Source: Scandinavium lactucae
Lineage (GTDB): Bacteria > Pseudomonadota > Gammaproteobacteria > Enterobacterales > Enterobacteriaceae
Assembly: GCF_033843265.1 (NCBI RefSeq)
Contig: NZ_JAWXRD010000002.1
Location: 248,001 to 312,000, forward strand
Length of the DNA: 64,000 nucleotides
Direction of reading: 5' to 3'
In this document: positions 16,346 through 25,742 of the stretch, piece after piece
Numbering within the stretch: position 1 is the stretch's first letter
How the letters are laid out: each line of letters begins with the position of its first letter
Position numbers and translations under genes: made by a program
The notes under the pieces: model-generated
Databases searched by the model: none
What the model saw: only the letters and a program-made list of their open reading frames with translations
What the model was told of the DNA's origin: nothing

Positions 16346-18280
16346 TCAAATGGGTCGAATACTGTCTTCGTCCAGATCCGCATCGAAGAAACGACGCAGG
16401 GTCTGAATATTGTTATCGGCAACGATCGCCTCGCGCGCCTGCGCAAGCTTCTCTTCGTAAATGGCCTGACGCCACTCCAGCGGCGTACGCACCGCGGGAT
16501 TATCATCTTCCACGATAGTGAGTTCAACCGGTTGGCCGGTTAATTCACTCATTGCTTCGGTCAGGACCTTTTGTGCCCCGCCATTATTCAGATGACGCTG
16601 GGAAGGTCGCAGGTGCAGACAAACGCGGCTGCCGTCCTGCTCTTTCCACGCATTCAGCGCGACCTGTTCTACCAGTTTAGGCAATTTTAGCTGACTCACC
16701 TCTGCCGCCCAGCTGTCGCGCTCTACGGCTTCGACCGCCAGCTTCGCCGCCAGTTCTGGCGTTTTCTCATGCTCAAGCGCCTTCTTCAGCGCTTTCGGAG
16801 TGGCGACTTCTTCCTTCACCTCTTCAACGAGGGTTGTCGCTTTCCAACGGTAAGCTTCTTTTTTCTGCGGACGCTGTTCTTCCAGCGCCGTTGGAGACGG
16901 GCGCGCCTGAACGCGTTCCGTGACCGAGGCCAGTCTCTCCAGCGCAGCACTGTTCACCGGCCGCGCGCGGGATGCGGCTGCCGGTTCACTCTTTTTTGCT
17001 TTGGGTGCTCCCTGAGCGCGTTGCAATTGGCTGCGGGCGGCCAGCACCTGGCTGGTCGATTCCGGTAGCGCTTCGCTTTGATACCCGGGAGCCGCAGGCG
17101 TGGGTTGCTGCGCCACCTGCGTCGGATGCATTACCGCCGTCGGGGCGACGGGGGCAAAGGATTGCGGCTGCACTTCCGGTTCCGGCAACGGCTGACGCGG
17201 ATGAAACGCCAGCGCGCGCAGCAGGGTCATTTCGATTCCCATCCGGCGGTCGGGCGCATACGGCAGCTCTTTGCGGCCAATCAACAGCGTCTGGTAATAA
17301 AGCTGGATATCGGCTGGCGGCACGGTTCGCGCCAGTTCACGCATCCGGTGTTCGACCACCGCCATGTCACTGCCAAGCGCCGACGGTGACAGCTGGACCA
17401 TCGCGATGCGATGCAGCAGGCTTTGCATTTCGACCAGCAGCGCTTCCCATTCGATTCCACGGGCAGCGGCTTCGTGAATCAGCGTCATCACCTGTTCGCC
17501 ATTGGCCGCTACCAGGGCTTCAATCAGCGACAGTGCCTGATCGTCGTCGAGCGTGCCGAGCATGGTGCTGACAGTCGCCGCGCTCAGCTGGCCATCCCCA
17601 CTCGCAATCGCCTGATCGGTCAGGCTCAGCGCATCGCGCAGGCTGCCGTCGGCGGCGCGGGCAATCAATTGCAGGGCGCGTTGCTCAGAGGAAATATGCT
17701 CTTCGCCGAGAATATGTTCCAACTGCTGGCGAATCTGATCGACATCAAGCGCCTTGAGATGGAACTGTAAACAACGGGAAAGTATGGTCACCGGCAGCTT
17801 TTGCGGATCGGTGGTCGCCAGCAGGAATTTCACATGCGACGGCGGCTCTTCCAGCGTTTTCAGTAGCGCGTTAAAGCTATGGCGCGAGAGCATGTGCACT
17901 TCATCGATCAGGTAGACCTTGAAGCGACCACGCGCCGGGGCGTACTGCACGTTGTCCAGCAGGTCGCGGGTATCTTCAACTTTGGTGCGCGAGGCGGCAT
18001 CGATTTCAATCAAATCGACAAAGCGGCCCTGCTCGATTTCACGGCAGTTATCGCAGACGCCGCACGGCGTGGCGGTGATGCCGCTTTCGCAGTTCAGCCC
18101 CTTCGCCAGCAAACGTGCGATGGAGGTTTTACCGACGCCACGGGTGCCGGAAAACAGGTACGCATGATGGATACGACCGGATGTCAGGCCGTTCGCCAGT
18201 GCGGTCAGCACATGTTCCTGGCCGACAACGTCAGCAAAGGTTTGTGGTCGCCATTTTCGGGCTAAGACCTGATAACTCAT
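16346..18280 (-). CDS. dnaX: DNA polymerase III tau subunit (gamma by frameshifting)
   Basis: The full frame encodes tau, 644 residues (643 in E. coli), the clamp-loader subunit that also binds the polymerase core and DnaB. The AAA+ domain has a P-loop (YLFSGTRGVGKTS), the zinc module CESGITATPCGVCDNC, Walker B LIDEVHML and an SRC motif (LSRCLQFHLKAL). Domains IV-V at the C-terminus contact DnaB and alpha. A programmed -1 frameshift at codons 429-430 gives the shorter gamma form of 431 residues. The start at 18280 (MSYQVLARKWRP) is the conserved one. Confidence 0.97.
   Translation of the reverse strand: MSYQVLARKWRPQTFADVVGQEHVLTALANGLTSGRIHHAYLFSGTRGVGKTSIARLLAKGLNCESGITATPCGVCDNCREIEQGRFVDLIEIDAASRTKVEDTRDLLDNVQYAPARGRFKVYLIDEVHMLSRHSFNALLKTLEEPPSHVKFLLATTDPQKLPVTILSRCLQFHLKALDVDQIRQQLEHILGEEHISSEQRALQLIARAADGSLRDALSLTDQAIASGDGQLSAATVSTMLGTLDDDQALSLIEALVAANGEQVMTLIHEAAARGIEWEALLVEMQSLLHRIAMVQLSPSALGSDMAVVEHRMRELARTVPPADIQLYYQTLLIGRKELPYAPDRRMGIEMTLLRALAFHPRQPLPEPEVQPQSFAPVAPTAVMHPTQVAQQPTPAAPGYQSEALPESTSQVLAARSQLQRAQGAPKAKKSEPAAASRARPVNSAALERLASVTERVQARPSPTALEEQRPQKKEAYRWKATTLVEEVKEEVATPKALKKALEHEKTPELAAKLAVEAVERDSWAAEVSQLKLPKLVEQVALNAWKEQDGSRVCLHLRPSQRHLNNGGAQKVLTEAMSELTGQPVELTIVEDDNPAVRTPLEWRQAIYEEKLAQAREAIVADNNIQTLRRFFDADLDEDSIRPI
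16986..16997 (-). promoter_or_regulatory. dnaX: dnaX programmed -1 ribosomal frameshift site
   Basis: On the minus strand the slippery heptamer A AAA AAG occupies 16997-16991, in frame at codons 428-430. After a -1 slip the ribosome reads GAG then TGA (16988-16986), so gamma ends in a single new Glu after 430 shared residues, exactly as in E. coli. An internal Shine-Dalgarno-like AGGGAG lies about ten bases upstream, and a GC-rich hairpin (ACCGGCAGCCGC pairing with GCGCGGCCGGT) follows. All three stimulators are therefore present. Confidence 0.93.
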
Positions 18281-18368
18281 TGGCAGGCTCTGCAACGCTG
18301 GAAGGTGGAATACAGGAGGGTAATGCTAACACAACCTCACCCGTTGGGCGAGGCTGTGGCGTCCGGGA

Positions 18369-18920
18369 TCAATGACCCGGGAAAGGCACCAGGCTAAAGC
18401 AATTAATGCCCTGGCTTTCCAGGCGCTGTTGACCGCCCAGATCGAACAGATTAATGATGAACGCGGCGTCGGTCACTTCACCGCCGAGACGGCGAATCAG
18501 CTTCACGGTGGCTTCAATGGTGCCGCCGGTAGCCAGCAGGTCATCAACCACCAGCACTTTGTCACCCGGCTGGATGGCATCAATGTGGATTTCCAGCTGA
18601 TCGGTGCCGTATTCCAGTTCGTAGCTTTCAGCGATGGTTTCACGCGGCAGTTTGCGCGGTTTACGTACGGGTACAAAACCTACGCCGAGCGCCAGCGCGA
18701 CCGGAGCACCAAACAGGAAGCCACGCGCCTCGGTACCCACCACTTTGGTGATACCCATGTTCTTAAAACGCTCGGTCAGCAGTTCGATGCTGAGCGCGTA
18801 GGCTTTCGGATCTTCCATTAAACTGGTGACATCGCGGAAAAGAATGCCAGGTTTTGGATAGTCCTGGATGCTTTTGATGCTGTTTTTCAGAAATTCAAGC
18901 TGCTGTGCAGTTGCGGTCAT
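18369..18920 (-). CDS. apt: Adenine phosphoribosyltransferase
   Basis: A 183-residue enzyme of E. coli Apt length, converting adenine and PRPP to AMP in purine salvage. The N-terminal DYPKPGILFRDVTSLM and the PRPP-binding motif VLVVDDLLATGGTIEA are visible. ATG 18920 gives the conserved MTATAQQLEFLKN start; eleven further in-frame residues upstream lack family support. Downstream, a hairpin with CCTCGCCC / GGGTGAGG stems (one G-U pair, about 18330-18350) may end the transcript before dnaX, which is in the same direction. Confidence 0.96.
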   Translation of the reverse strand: MTATAQQLEFLKNSIKSIQDYPKPGILFRDVTSLMEDPKAYALSIELLTERFKNMGITKVVGTEARGFLFGAPVALALGVGFVPVRKPRKLPRETIAESYELEYGTDQLEIHIDAIQPGDKVLVVDDLLATGGTIEATVKLIRRLGGEVTDAAFIINLFDLGGQQRLESQGINCFSLVPFPGH

Positions 18921-19077
18921 AGGTGTATGCCTGATTAAAACGGTGTTACTCACAAGGCGCCTCTCTTAGGCTGAGTAAAGTTACACTTGCTTAACTTTTA
19001 ACCCGCCGGGCCCGTGCTCGAAAACGCCAGAATGTACTGGCAGTCAACGATAAATGCAATAACCATTACCTGCATTA

Positions 19078-19452
19078 TTATTTTTGTTGTTTTGCATCAA
19101 CCACCGGGATACGCCAAAGGAAAATCAGCAGGCAGGCGAGGATGCCCAGCAGCAAAAAACGCACCCACATTATCTTGACCAGCCACAGGGAAATGGCAAA
19201 GGTCACCAGGGTGACAATAATCGCCCGCGATTTGGCCCCCGGCGGCATGGCTTTATGTTCCTGCCAGTGGCGCAGATAGCCGCCAAACCATGAGCGGTAG
19301 AGCAGCCAATGGTGGAATCGCGGGGACGATTGCGCAAAGCACCAGGCCGCCAGCAGGATAAATGGCGTGGTCGGTAAAAGAGGTAAAAACACGCCCAGCG
19401 TGCCTAACACTACCGCCAGCCAGCCAATGATGTTTAGAATGGTCCGTTTCAT
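19078..19452 (-). CDS. ybaN: DUF454 inner membrane protein YbaN
   Basis: A 124-residue hydrophobic protein close to E. coli YbaN (125). The DUF454 signature GVFLPLLPTTPFILLAAWCFAQSSPRF appears at about residues 20-46 in two stretches, followed by SWFGGYLRHWQEH and two further membrane segments. Function unknown. The start at 19452 (MKRTILNIIGWLAV) matches the family; a longer in-frame extension upstream runs across the divergent priC promoter region and is not supported. Confidence 0.9.
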   Translation of the reverse strand: MKRTILNIIGWLAVVLGTLGVFLPLLPTTPFILLAAWCFAQSSPRFHHWLLYRSWFGGYLRHWQEHKAMPPGAKSRAIIVTLVTFAISLWLVKIMWVRFLLLGILACLLIFLWRIPVVDAKQQK

Positions 19453-19520
19453 AGTCAGAATACTTATCAAACTGAACGGCAAATGTAGCACAGGCCACTG
19501 TCCTTTCGAGGGAGAAAAAC

Positions 19521-20048
19521 ATGAAAACTGACCTGTTACTGCAATCGCTGGATTCACAGCTTTCACGCCTGGAGGCAGACGTCGCGCCGATGGCGTTCCA
19601 TGCCACCCTGGGGGCGCGTTTTGACCGCCAGCTTTTTCGCACCCGTAGCTCATTCCTGCAGGCGTGTGTGGAAGAAGCCCGAGGAAATCTGAAAGCCCTG
19701 CATCAGGCGGTAGAAAAGCAGCAGTTGGAGCAGGTGCAGTGGCTGGCGGAGCATTTGGTGGCCCAACTTGAGGCTATCGCCCGGGAAAGCGCCGCCTGGT
19801 CGCTGCGCGGCTGGGATAATGGCTCCCCTGCCCTGACCCGCTGGCAGCGCAAACGTCTACAGCATCAGGAGTACGAACGCCGACTGCTGGAGATGACCCG
19901 GGAAAGACGCCAGCAGTTAGCGCAGGCCACCACGCTTGCGGATCAGCAGCGCCTTTCGCGGGAAGTAGAGGCGTTTAGCGCCAGGCTGGCACGCTGTCGC
20001 GGGGCGCTGGAGAATATCGAAAACGTACTGGCGCGCATGACGCGCTAA
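19521..20048 (+). CDS. priC: Primosomal replication protein N'' (PriC)
   Basis: A 175-residue protein of the same length as E. coli PriC. It restarts stalled replication forks by loading DnaB onto SSB-coated DNA independently of PriA. Alpha-helical with a basic, Arg-rich C-terminal half (RWQRKRLQHQEYERRLLEM); conserved QLEAIARESAAWSLR is present around residues 84-98. Less conserved than its neighbours, as usual for PriC. It is followed 11 bases later by ybaM in the same direction. Confidence 0.93.
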   Translation: MKTDLLLQSLDSQLSRLEADVAPMAFHATLGARFDRQLFRTRSSFLQACVEEARGNLKALHQAVEKQQLEQVQWLAEHLVAQLEAIARESAAWSLRGWDNGSPALTRWQRKRLQHQEYERRLLEMTRERRQQLAQATTLADQQRLSREVEAFSARLARCRGALENIENVLARMTR

Positions 20049-20059
20049 CAGGAGAGAGT

Positions 20060-20221
20060 ATGTCGCTGGAGAACGCCCCGGATGATGTCAAACTGGCGGT
20101 GGATTTGATCATGCTGCTGGAAGAGCATCATATTGCGCCCGAAACGGTGTTACGCGCGCTGGAGATCGTCACGCGGGATTTTGAGCGTAAAGTTAAGCCC
20201 GCTTCGGGGACGACGGAATAA
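20060..20221 (+). CDS. ybaM: DUF2496 small protein YbaM
   Basis: A 53-residue protein beginning MSLENAPDDVKLAVDLIMLL and ending with TAA at 20219-20221, the same length as E. coli YbaM. GGAGAGAG lies directly before the ATG. It follows priC by 11 bases, the same two-gene arrangement as in E. coli. Function unknown; predicted helical and cytoplasmic. Confidence 0.9.
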   Translation: MSLENAPDDVKLAVDLIMLLEEHHIAPETVLRALEIVTRDFERKVKPASGTTE

Positions 20222-20225
20222 CGGT

Positions 20226-20249
20226 CTCTCTCCCTGATCAGGGAGAGAG
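20226..20249. terminator. Bidirectional palindromic terminator between ybaM and mscK
   Basis: A perfect 24-bp palindrome with arms CTCTCTCCCT and AGGGAGAGAG around GATC, between convergent ybaM and mscK. Confidence 0.7.
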
Positions 20250-20260
20250 TAAATACCGAC

Positions 20261-23200
20261 TCACACGCCCGCTGGCGTGGGGTCATCCCCTTTCACGTCG
20301 CGCTTCACTTCCGTCACTTCATCACCCTTTTCATTACGCAGATGCACTTCCAGCTGATTGAAGGCAATGTTGATGCCGTTTTCACGGCACAGCCGGTCAA
20401 TAGTGCGGTTGAGCTCATCGACGGTATAACTGCGATCGCGCAACTCCCGCACGTACAGACGCAATTCGTGATCCAGCGTGCTCGGGCCAAAGGTGGTAAA
20501 GAACACCGCCGGTTCTGGCTCGTGCATCACTTTCGGATGCTCCATCGCCGCCTGCAATAGCACCTCTTTGACCTTATCCAGGTCCGAACCGTAGGCCACG
20601 CCGAGGCGTATCACCACGCGGGTAATGGTGTCACTCAGTGACCAGTTGATCAGGCGCTCGGTCACGAACGCTTTGTTTGGGATGATCACTTCTTTGCGGT
20701 CAAAGTCGGTGATCGTCGTGGCACGAATACGGATCTTGCTCACCGAACCCGAGAAGGTGCCGATGGTCACCGTATCGCCAATACGCACCGGGCGTTCGAA
20801 GAGGATGATCAGGCCGGAAACGAAATTCCCGAAAATTTCCTGTAAGCCGAAGCCGAGACCGACCGACAGCGCGGCAGCCAGCCATTGCAGTTTGTCCCAC
20901 GACACGCCGAGCGATCCGAAGATGGTCATCGCCCCGACGGCGATAATCACGTAGTTCAGGATGGTGGTGATTGCGTACGACGCGCCCTGGCGCATGTTCA
21001 ACCGCGAGAGCACCAGCACTTCCAGCAGGCCCGGTAAGTTGCGGATTAACGCCCAGGCCACCGCCAGCGCAATCAGCGCAAACAGCAGGCTGCCGAGCGT
21101 CACGTTCCGCAGCACCTCCGCCCCGGCTTCGGTCACGTTGTAGTGCCACAGTGTAATGCTGTCGAGATAGGCGAAAACGGTAATCAAATCAGACCAGATA
21201 GCCCAGAACATCACCCCAAACAGCGCCACCATTACCAGCATGGTGATACGCAGCGTCTGCTGGTTCACGTCTTCCAGCGCGATGGTCGGCTCTTCCTGCG
21301 GTTCAGCCCCTTCCGCGCCCTCTTTCACCATGTGCTGACGACGCGCCAGCGCACGGCGATAGGCAATACGGCGGGCGGCCACGCTCAGGCCACGCAACAC
21401 GGTCTGGTAAATCAGGTTCCACAGAATGACCAGATACACAGTTTCAATCCAGCGTCCGGCCAGGCGCAGCGTGGTGTAGAAATAGCCCGTCGCGGTGAGC
21501 ACCATCAGCGCCACCGGCACAATCGCCAGAATGGTGATGGTGAGCAGGCGCAGACCGTGCGATTCCTTATCCCGCCAACTGTCGCGGCACATCGGCCAGA
21601 CCAGGATGGTGATCAACAGTAGGTTGAGGAAAATCGTAAACTGGCCGAGCACGTCGTCCATCAAATGCAAGGGTGAAAGCTCGGCTTCTACCGACCAGAA
21701 GTGCAGCGGCAACAGCGCGAGGCTGAGGCGGACAATCTGGCGACGCCAGTGGCTGGTCAGCTTCGGCGGCATGTTGAAATGGGTGATCGCCACCCCATTT
21801 TTCTCGAGCACTTTCCAGCACACGCCGAACACCAGCCAGAACAGCGCCAGCTTTTTACTGAACGCCCACAGCAGATCGCTGACGTTTAGCTGCATGGTCA
21901 GCAGGATCAATCCCACCGCCAGGATCAGCATCACCACCGGCAGGGCACGGATCAGATCGATCAGAATCGCTTTCGGGGTGTGGAGCTGGCTGTCGTTGCG
22001 TAACTGCCCCACTTCCGAGGCCAGTTTTTGCTGATAGCTGCGCAGCCACTTCAGACGCCAGCGAATAAGACCGGCGATCAGCAGCAACGGCAGTCCGGCA
22101 AGGAACGCGACAAATACCGCAGGCCAGGCTTTTTCCCAGTTCACGGTGAGTGTCATCTTGCTGAACTGCTCTTTCAGCGACGACGGGAAGGATTTAATCC
22201 ACTCCCAATCCATCGGCTTGTTACTGTTCACCCAGAAAATCTGCTGGGTGAGAATGGAACGCAAGCTTTTCGACACGCTCATCAGTTGCTGCTGGTTCAC
22301 CTGCAGATTGATGGCCATCATCAGCTGGTTACCCAGCTGCTTGTTCATCTGATCCAACAGTTCGCGGCGCATGTCGACCACCTGATTCAACGCATCGGTG
22401 ACATCGTCATTAACGTCAGCACTGTGCCCTTCTTCGAGCTTCGCCACGTAGTCATCGCTCTGGAATAAGGCATCGCGCTGCTGGTTGATTTCAAACTGCT
22501 CCAGACGCAGGTCCGCGATGCGGTTGGTCATATCTTCCAGTTCATCCGCAGACGGTAGGGTCTGCTGTTCCTGGTAAAGAATACGCGACAGCAGCAGGCT
22601 GCCCTTAAGCATCGAGATTTGTTCTTTGATGTTGCGTTCGGATTGCAGCGCCCGGTCGAGCCAGTTTTTGACGCGGATGTTCTGCTGCACCAGCTGGTTG
22701 CCGCTTTCGGTGGCTTTGATCAAACGCTCGCTGAGCTGATGGTTCACATCGAGCTCCTGCTTCACCAGCGGGTTAGCCTGAATACGCGCCGCGTCGTCCG
22801 GAGAAACCGCTTCCTGCGCCGTTTTTTCGGTCAGCGTCAAGCGCTTGCTGTTTACCGCTTCCTGCAAAAGCTGAAGTTGATGCTGAAGGCGGTTGCTGTT
22901 GGCGGTCACAAAGTCACGCTGCTTCTGCAACGTGTCCTGCAACACGGTATTGCCTGCGAGGCTCTTGCGCTGCTGGTCGAGTTCCGCATTGAGTAACGCC
23001 TGCTGCACCAGCAACATGGTTTGCTGGGTCGGGCGCAGGGCGTCTTCCCCGACGGTAGTACCGTTCAGGCGATTACGAATTTGCTGAAGCTGCTGCGAGG
23101 CGTTATACATGGCGTTCTGCACGCGCTCGGGTTGCGTTTGCAGGGACACCAGCTGACTGTTATAGGTGGCGATATCGTTTTGCGCCGTCTGGAGCTGATC

Positions 23201-23614
23201 GAGAATGTCGCTTACCCGTGCCTCAAGCTGACGCATTGAGAGCTGATTCAGGGTCTTACGGGTTTCTTGGTCGCTGTCGGCATCGCCCAGCGCATTCAGG
23301 CTATCGGTGGCCTGACGCATCTTGGCGGGAGCCTGATCGATCTGCTGTTTCAGCAGCGCGGTTTCGTCCTTGACGCGATCGATTTTATCGAGCAGTTGCA
23401 GAGTGTCCGACAAGTCCTGCTCGATAAGCTTATCCTGCGGCGTGAGTTCTTTTTTCTTGGTCAGGGTCGTCAGTTGCTTTTGCACATCTGCTCTGTCAGG
23501 CAGATCGGTCGCGCCCGGCGCACGCGCCTGACTGACGCGGGTAGCGGCAAAGAAGAAGATCAAAACGACGATTAACGCGGAGAGTGATTTACGCCAGAAA
23601 GTGTTGTGCAGCAT
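20261..23614 (-). CDS. mscK: Mechanosensitive channel MscK (KefA)
   Basis: A protein of about 1117 residues (E. coli MscK 1120). It begins with a signal-peptide-like stretch ending at SQARA, followed by a large Gln-rich, coiled-coil periplasmic region up to about residue 480, then about eleven membrane segments. The C-terminal MscS domain is clear: pore helix region WLAAALSVGLGFGLQEIFGN, then FERPVRIGDTVTIG and the cytoplasmic beta and alpha-beta domains. MscK is a potassium-dependent large-conductance tension-gated channel. I chose ATG 23614 because it gives the signal peptide at the family position; an in-frame start to 23677 adds 21 residues. Confidence 0.93.
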   Translation of the reverse strand: MLHNTFWRKSLSALIVVLIFFFAATRVSQARAPGATDLPDRADVQKQLTTLTKKKELTPQDKLIEQDLSDTLQLLDKIDRVKDETALLKQQIDQAPAKMRQATDSLNALGDADSDQETRKTLNQLSMRQLEARVSDILDQLQTAQNDIATYNSQLVSLQTQPERVQNAMYNASQQLQQIRNRLNGTTVGEDALRPTQQTMLLVQQALLNAELDQQRKSLAGNTVLQDTLQKQRDFVTANSNRLQHQLQLLQEAVNSKRLTLTEKTAQEAVSPDDAARIQANPLVKQELDVNHQLSERLIKATESGNQLVQQNIRVKNWLDRALQSERNIKEQISMLKGSLLLSRILYQEQQTLPSADELEDMTNRIADLRLEQFEINQQRDALFQSDDYVAKLEEGHSADVNDDVTDALNQVVDMRRELLDQMNKQLGNQLMMAINLQVNQQQLMSVSKSLRSILTQQIFWVNSNKPMDWEWIKSFPSSLKEQFSKMTLTVNWEKAWPAVFVAFLAGLPLLLIAGLIRWRLKWLRSYQQKLASEVGQLRNDSQLHTPKAILIDLIRALPVVMLILAVGLILLTMQLNVSDLLWAFSKKLALFWLVFGVCWKVLEKNGVAITHFNMPPKLTSHWRRQIVRLSLALLPLHFWSVEAELSPLHLMDDVLGQFTIFLNLLLITILVWPMCRDSWRDKESHGLRLLTITILAIVPVALMVLTATGYFYTTLRLAGRWIETVYLVILWNLIYQTVLRGLSVAARRIAYRRALARRQHMVKEGAEGAEPQEEPTIALEDVNQQTLRITMLVMVALFGVMFWAIWSDLITVFAYLDSITLWHYNVTEAGAEVLRNVTLGSLLFALIALAVAWALIRNLPGLLEVLVLSRLNMRQGASYAITTILNYVIIAVGAMTIFGSLGVSWDKLQWLAAALSVGLGFGLQEIFGNFVSGLIILFERPVRIGDTVTIGTFSGSVSKIRIRATTITDFDRKEVIIPNKAFVTERLINWSLSDTITRVVIRLGVAYGSDLDKVKEVLLQAAMEHPKVMHEPEPAVFFTTFGPSTLDHELRLYVRELRDRSYTVDELNRTIDRLCRENGINIAFNQLEVHLRNEKGDEVTEVKRDVKGDDPTPAGV

Positions 23615-23740
23615 AGTGTCAGCATGAATGAGTTCAGGGCCGGAACGCCGGGGGTAATTGCCGGCGAAGCATAGCATTTCTGCCCTGAGTCGAATAGCGG
23701 TCTGTGCCAGGAAAATTCGACGTCCTCGCGCACAGGATGG

Positions 23741-24385
23741 TCAGCGCGACGGTACGGCCCTGAGCGTCGGACAAAGCAAATACATTTCAAGCAAGATGGC
23801 GACATACGCTCTGGCCTCACTTTTCAGGTCAAAGCTATTCGGGGAAAATAACCAATTCTCAACCAGGCCTGAAATATAACTGCGCATCAGAATCGTCGCA
23901 CGCCGGGTCAATAAATTGGCCGGTAGCTGCCCGGCCACAATACAGTCTTTGAGAGCACCTTCGATTCGGTCATAACTTTCCAGACAGAGATCGCGCTGAG
24001 CCTGCTGCACCACGGCCATTTCGCCCACAAATTCACATTTGTGGAAAATAATTTCCATCATTAAACGGCGGCGTTCCTCTATCACCGTTGCTTCAAGAAT
24101 ATAGACTAGAATCTCCCTAAGAACTGAGAGTGGATCGTCAGGGAATTTTGCCCGATACTCTGACTCTAAACTGCTGATACTGGACTCGGAAATCTGCCAG
24201 ATTTCACTAAATAAATCGGATTTGTTTTTGAAATGCCAGTAAATTGCTCCACGGGTGACACCAGCCGCTTTTGCAATCTCGGCCAACGAGGTGGATGATA
24301 CCCCCTGTTGAGAAAACAAGCGCAAGGCAACATCGAGGATGTGTTGCCGTGTTTCCAGCGCTTGTTGTTTGGTTTTTCGTGCCAT
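23741..24385 (-). CDS. acrR: TetR-family repressor AcrR
   Basis: A 214-residue TetR-type repressor (E. coli 215). The DNA-binding helix-turn-helix is within residues 10-55 (SQQGVSSTSLAEIAKAAGVT then RGAIYWHFKNKSDLF). The larger C-terminal domain binds drugs such as ethidium and rhodamine, releasing repression of acrAB. It is divergent from acrA, with the AcrR palindrome between them. No frameshift or stop is visible, so the repressor appears intact. Confidence 0.96.
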   Translation of the reverse strand: MARKTKQQALETRQHILDVALRLFSQQGVSSTSLAEIAKAAGVTRGAIYWHFKNKSDLFSEIWQISESSISSLESEYRAKFPDDPLSVLREILVYILEATVIEERRRLMMEIIFHKCEFVGEMAVVQQAQRDLCLESYDRIEGALKDCIVAGQLPANLLTRRATILMRSYISGLVENWLFSPNSFDLKSEARAYVAILLEMYLLCPTLRAVPSR

Positions 24386-24413
24386 AGGTTGGTGAATTTA
24401 CAGAGGTTAGATT

Positions 24414-24437
24414 TACATACATTTATGAATGTATGTA
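24414..24437. promoter_or_regulatory. AcrR operator
   Basis: A 24-bp palindrome of TACATACATT and AATGTATGTA around a 4-base centre, in the acrR-acrA intergenic region. It differs from the E. coli AcrR binding site at only one central base. It overlaps the region where both divergent promoters are expected, allowing AcrR to control acrAB and itself. Confidence 0.9.
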
Positions 24438-24526
24438 CCATAGCACGACCATAATATAAAGCAGCAATGGGTTTGTGGACATGTGATCCATAGATCAATT
24501 TGAAATCGGACACTCGAGGTTTACAT

Positions 24527-25720
24527 ATGAACAAAAACAGAGGGTTAACGCCTCTGGCGGTCGTTCTGATGCTTTCAGGCAGCTTAGCGCTTACAGGATG
24601 TGACGATAAACAGGCTCAACAAGGAGCAGCGCATACGCCAGAAGTTGGTGTGGTAACGCTCAAAACCGAACCTCTCCAAATCACAACTGAATTACCTGGC
24701 CGCACCAGTGCTTTCCGTATCGCAGAAGTTCGTCCTCAGGTGAGTGGCATCATCCTGAAACGCAACTTTACGGAAGGTGGTGAAATCAAGGCTGGCGAGT
24801 CTCTGTATCAGATTGATCCGGCAACCTATCAGGCTTCTTACGACAGCGCGAAAGGCGATCTGGCGAAAGCACAAGCCGCAGCCAAAATTGCTCAGGTAAC
24901 GGTTAACCGTTATCAGAAACTGGTCGGTACGCAATACATCAGTAAACAGGATTACGATACCGCACTGGCGGATGCTCAGCAGGCTAACGCCGCCGTTCTG
25001 GCTGCGAAAGCTGCCGTTGAAACGGCACGTATTAACCTGGCCTACACCAAAGTGACTTCCCCTATCGGCGGCCGTATTGGCAAATCTTCCGTTACCGAAG
25101 GTGCGCTGGTGCAAAACGGTCAGGCTGATGCGCTGGCGACCGTACAGCAGCTCGACCCTATCTACGTTGATGTGACCCAGTCCAGCAACGATTTCCTGCG
25201 TCTGAAGCAGGAACTGACCAGCGGCGCGCTGAAGCAGGTGGATGGCAAAGCAAAAGTCGATCTCGTGACGCAGGACGGTATCAAATATTCGCAGAGCGGT
25301 ACCCTGGAATTCTCTGATGTCACCGTTGACCAAACCACCGGGTCTATCACCCTGCGTGCCGTCTTCCCGAACCCTGACCATACCCTGCTGCCGGGCATGT
25401 TCGTGCGGGCAAAACTGGAAGAAGGGATTAACCCGACGGCGCTGCTGGTACCTCAGCAGGGCGTGACACGTACCCCACGTGGTGATGCCAGCGTAATGCT
25501 GGTCGGCGAAGGCGACAAAGTTGAAGTTCGCCAGATTACTGCGACCCAGGCTATCGGCGACAAATGGCTGGTTACCGACGGTCTGAAGACAGGCGATCGC
25601 GTCATTGTTTCCGGTTTGCAGAAAGTGAAACCGGGCGCTCAGGTAAAAGCGCAGGAAGTCACTTCTGACGCACAGCAGCAAACTGCAGGTAATACCGCGT
25701 CAGAACAGCCTAAGTCTTAA
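24527..25720 (+). CDS. acrA: Multidrug efflux periplasmic adaptor AcrA
   Basis: A 397-residue lipoprotein of E. coli AcrA length. The lipobox LTGC places the lipidated Cys at residue 25. Then follow the membrane-proximal, lipoyl-like (RPQVSGIILKRNFTEGGEI), alpha-hairpin (about residues 100-170) and beta-barrel domains. AcrA bridges AcrB in the inner membrane to TolC in the outer membrane. The ATG at 24527 is supported by the signal sequence MNKNRGLTPLAVVLML; a nine-codon extension upstream is not supported. It is 22 bases from acrB in one operon. Confidence 0.97.
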   Translation: MNKNRGLTPLAVVLMLSGSLALTGCDDKQAQQGAAHTPEVGVVTLKTEPLQITTELPGRTSAFRIAEVRPQVSGIILKRNFTEGGEIKAGESLYQIDPATYQASYDSAKGDLAKAQAAAKIAQVTVNRYQKLVGTQYISKQDYDTALADAQQANAAVLAAKAAVETARINLAYTKVTSPIGGRIGKSSVTEGALVQNGQADALATVQQLDPIYVDVTQSSNDFLRLKQELTSGALKQVDGKAKVDLVTQDGIKYSQSGTLEFSDVTVDQTTGSITLRAVFPNPDHTLLPGMFVRAKLEEGINPTALLVPQQGVTRTPRGDASVMLVGEGDKVEVRQITATQAIGDKWLVTDGLKTGDRVIVSGLQKVKPGAQVKAQEVTSDAQQQTAGNTASEQPKS

Positions 25721-25742
25721 CTTAAACAGGAGACGTTAAGAC

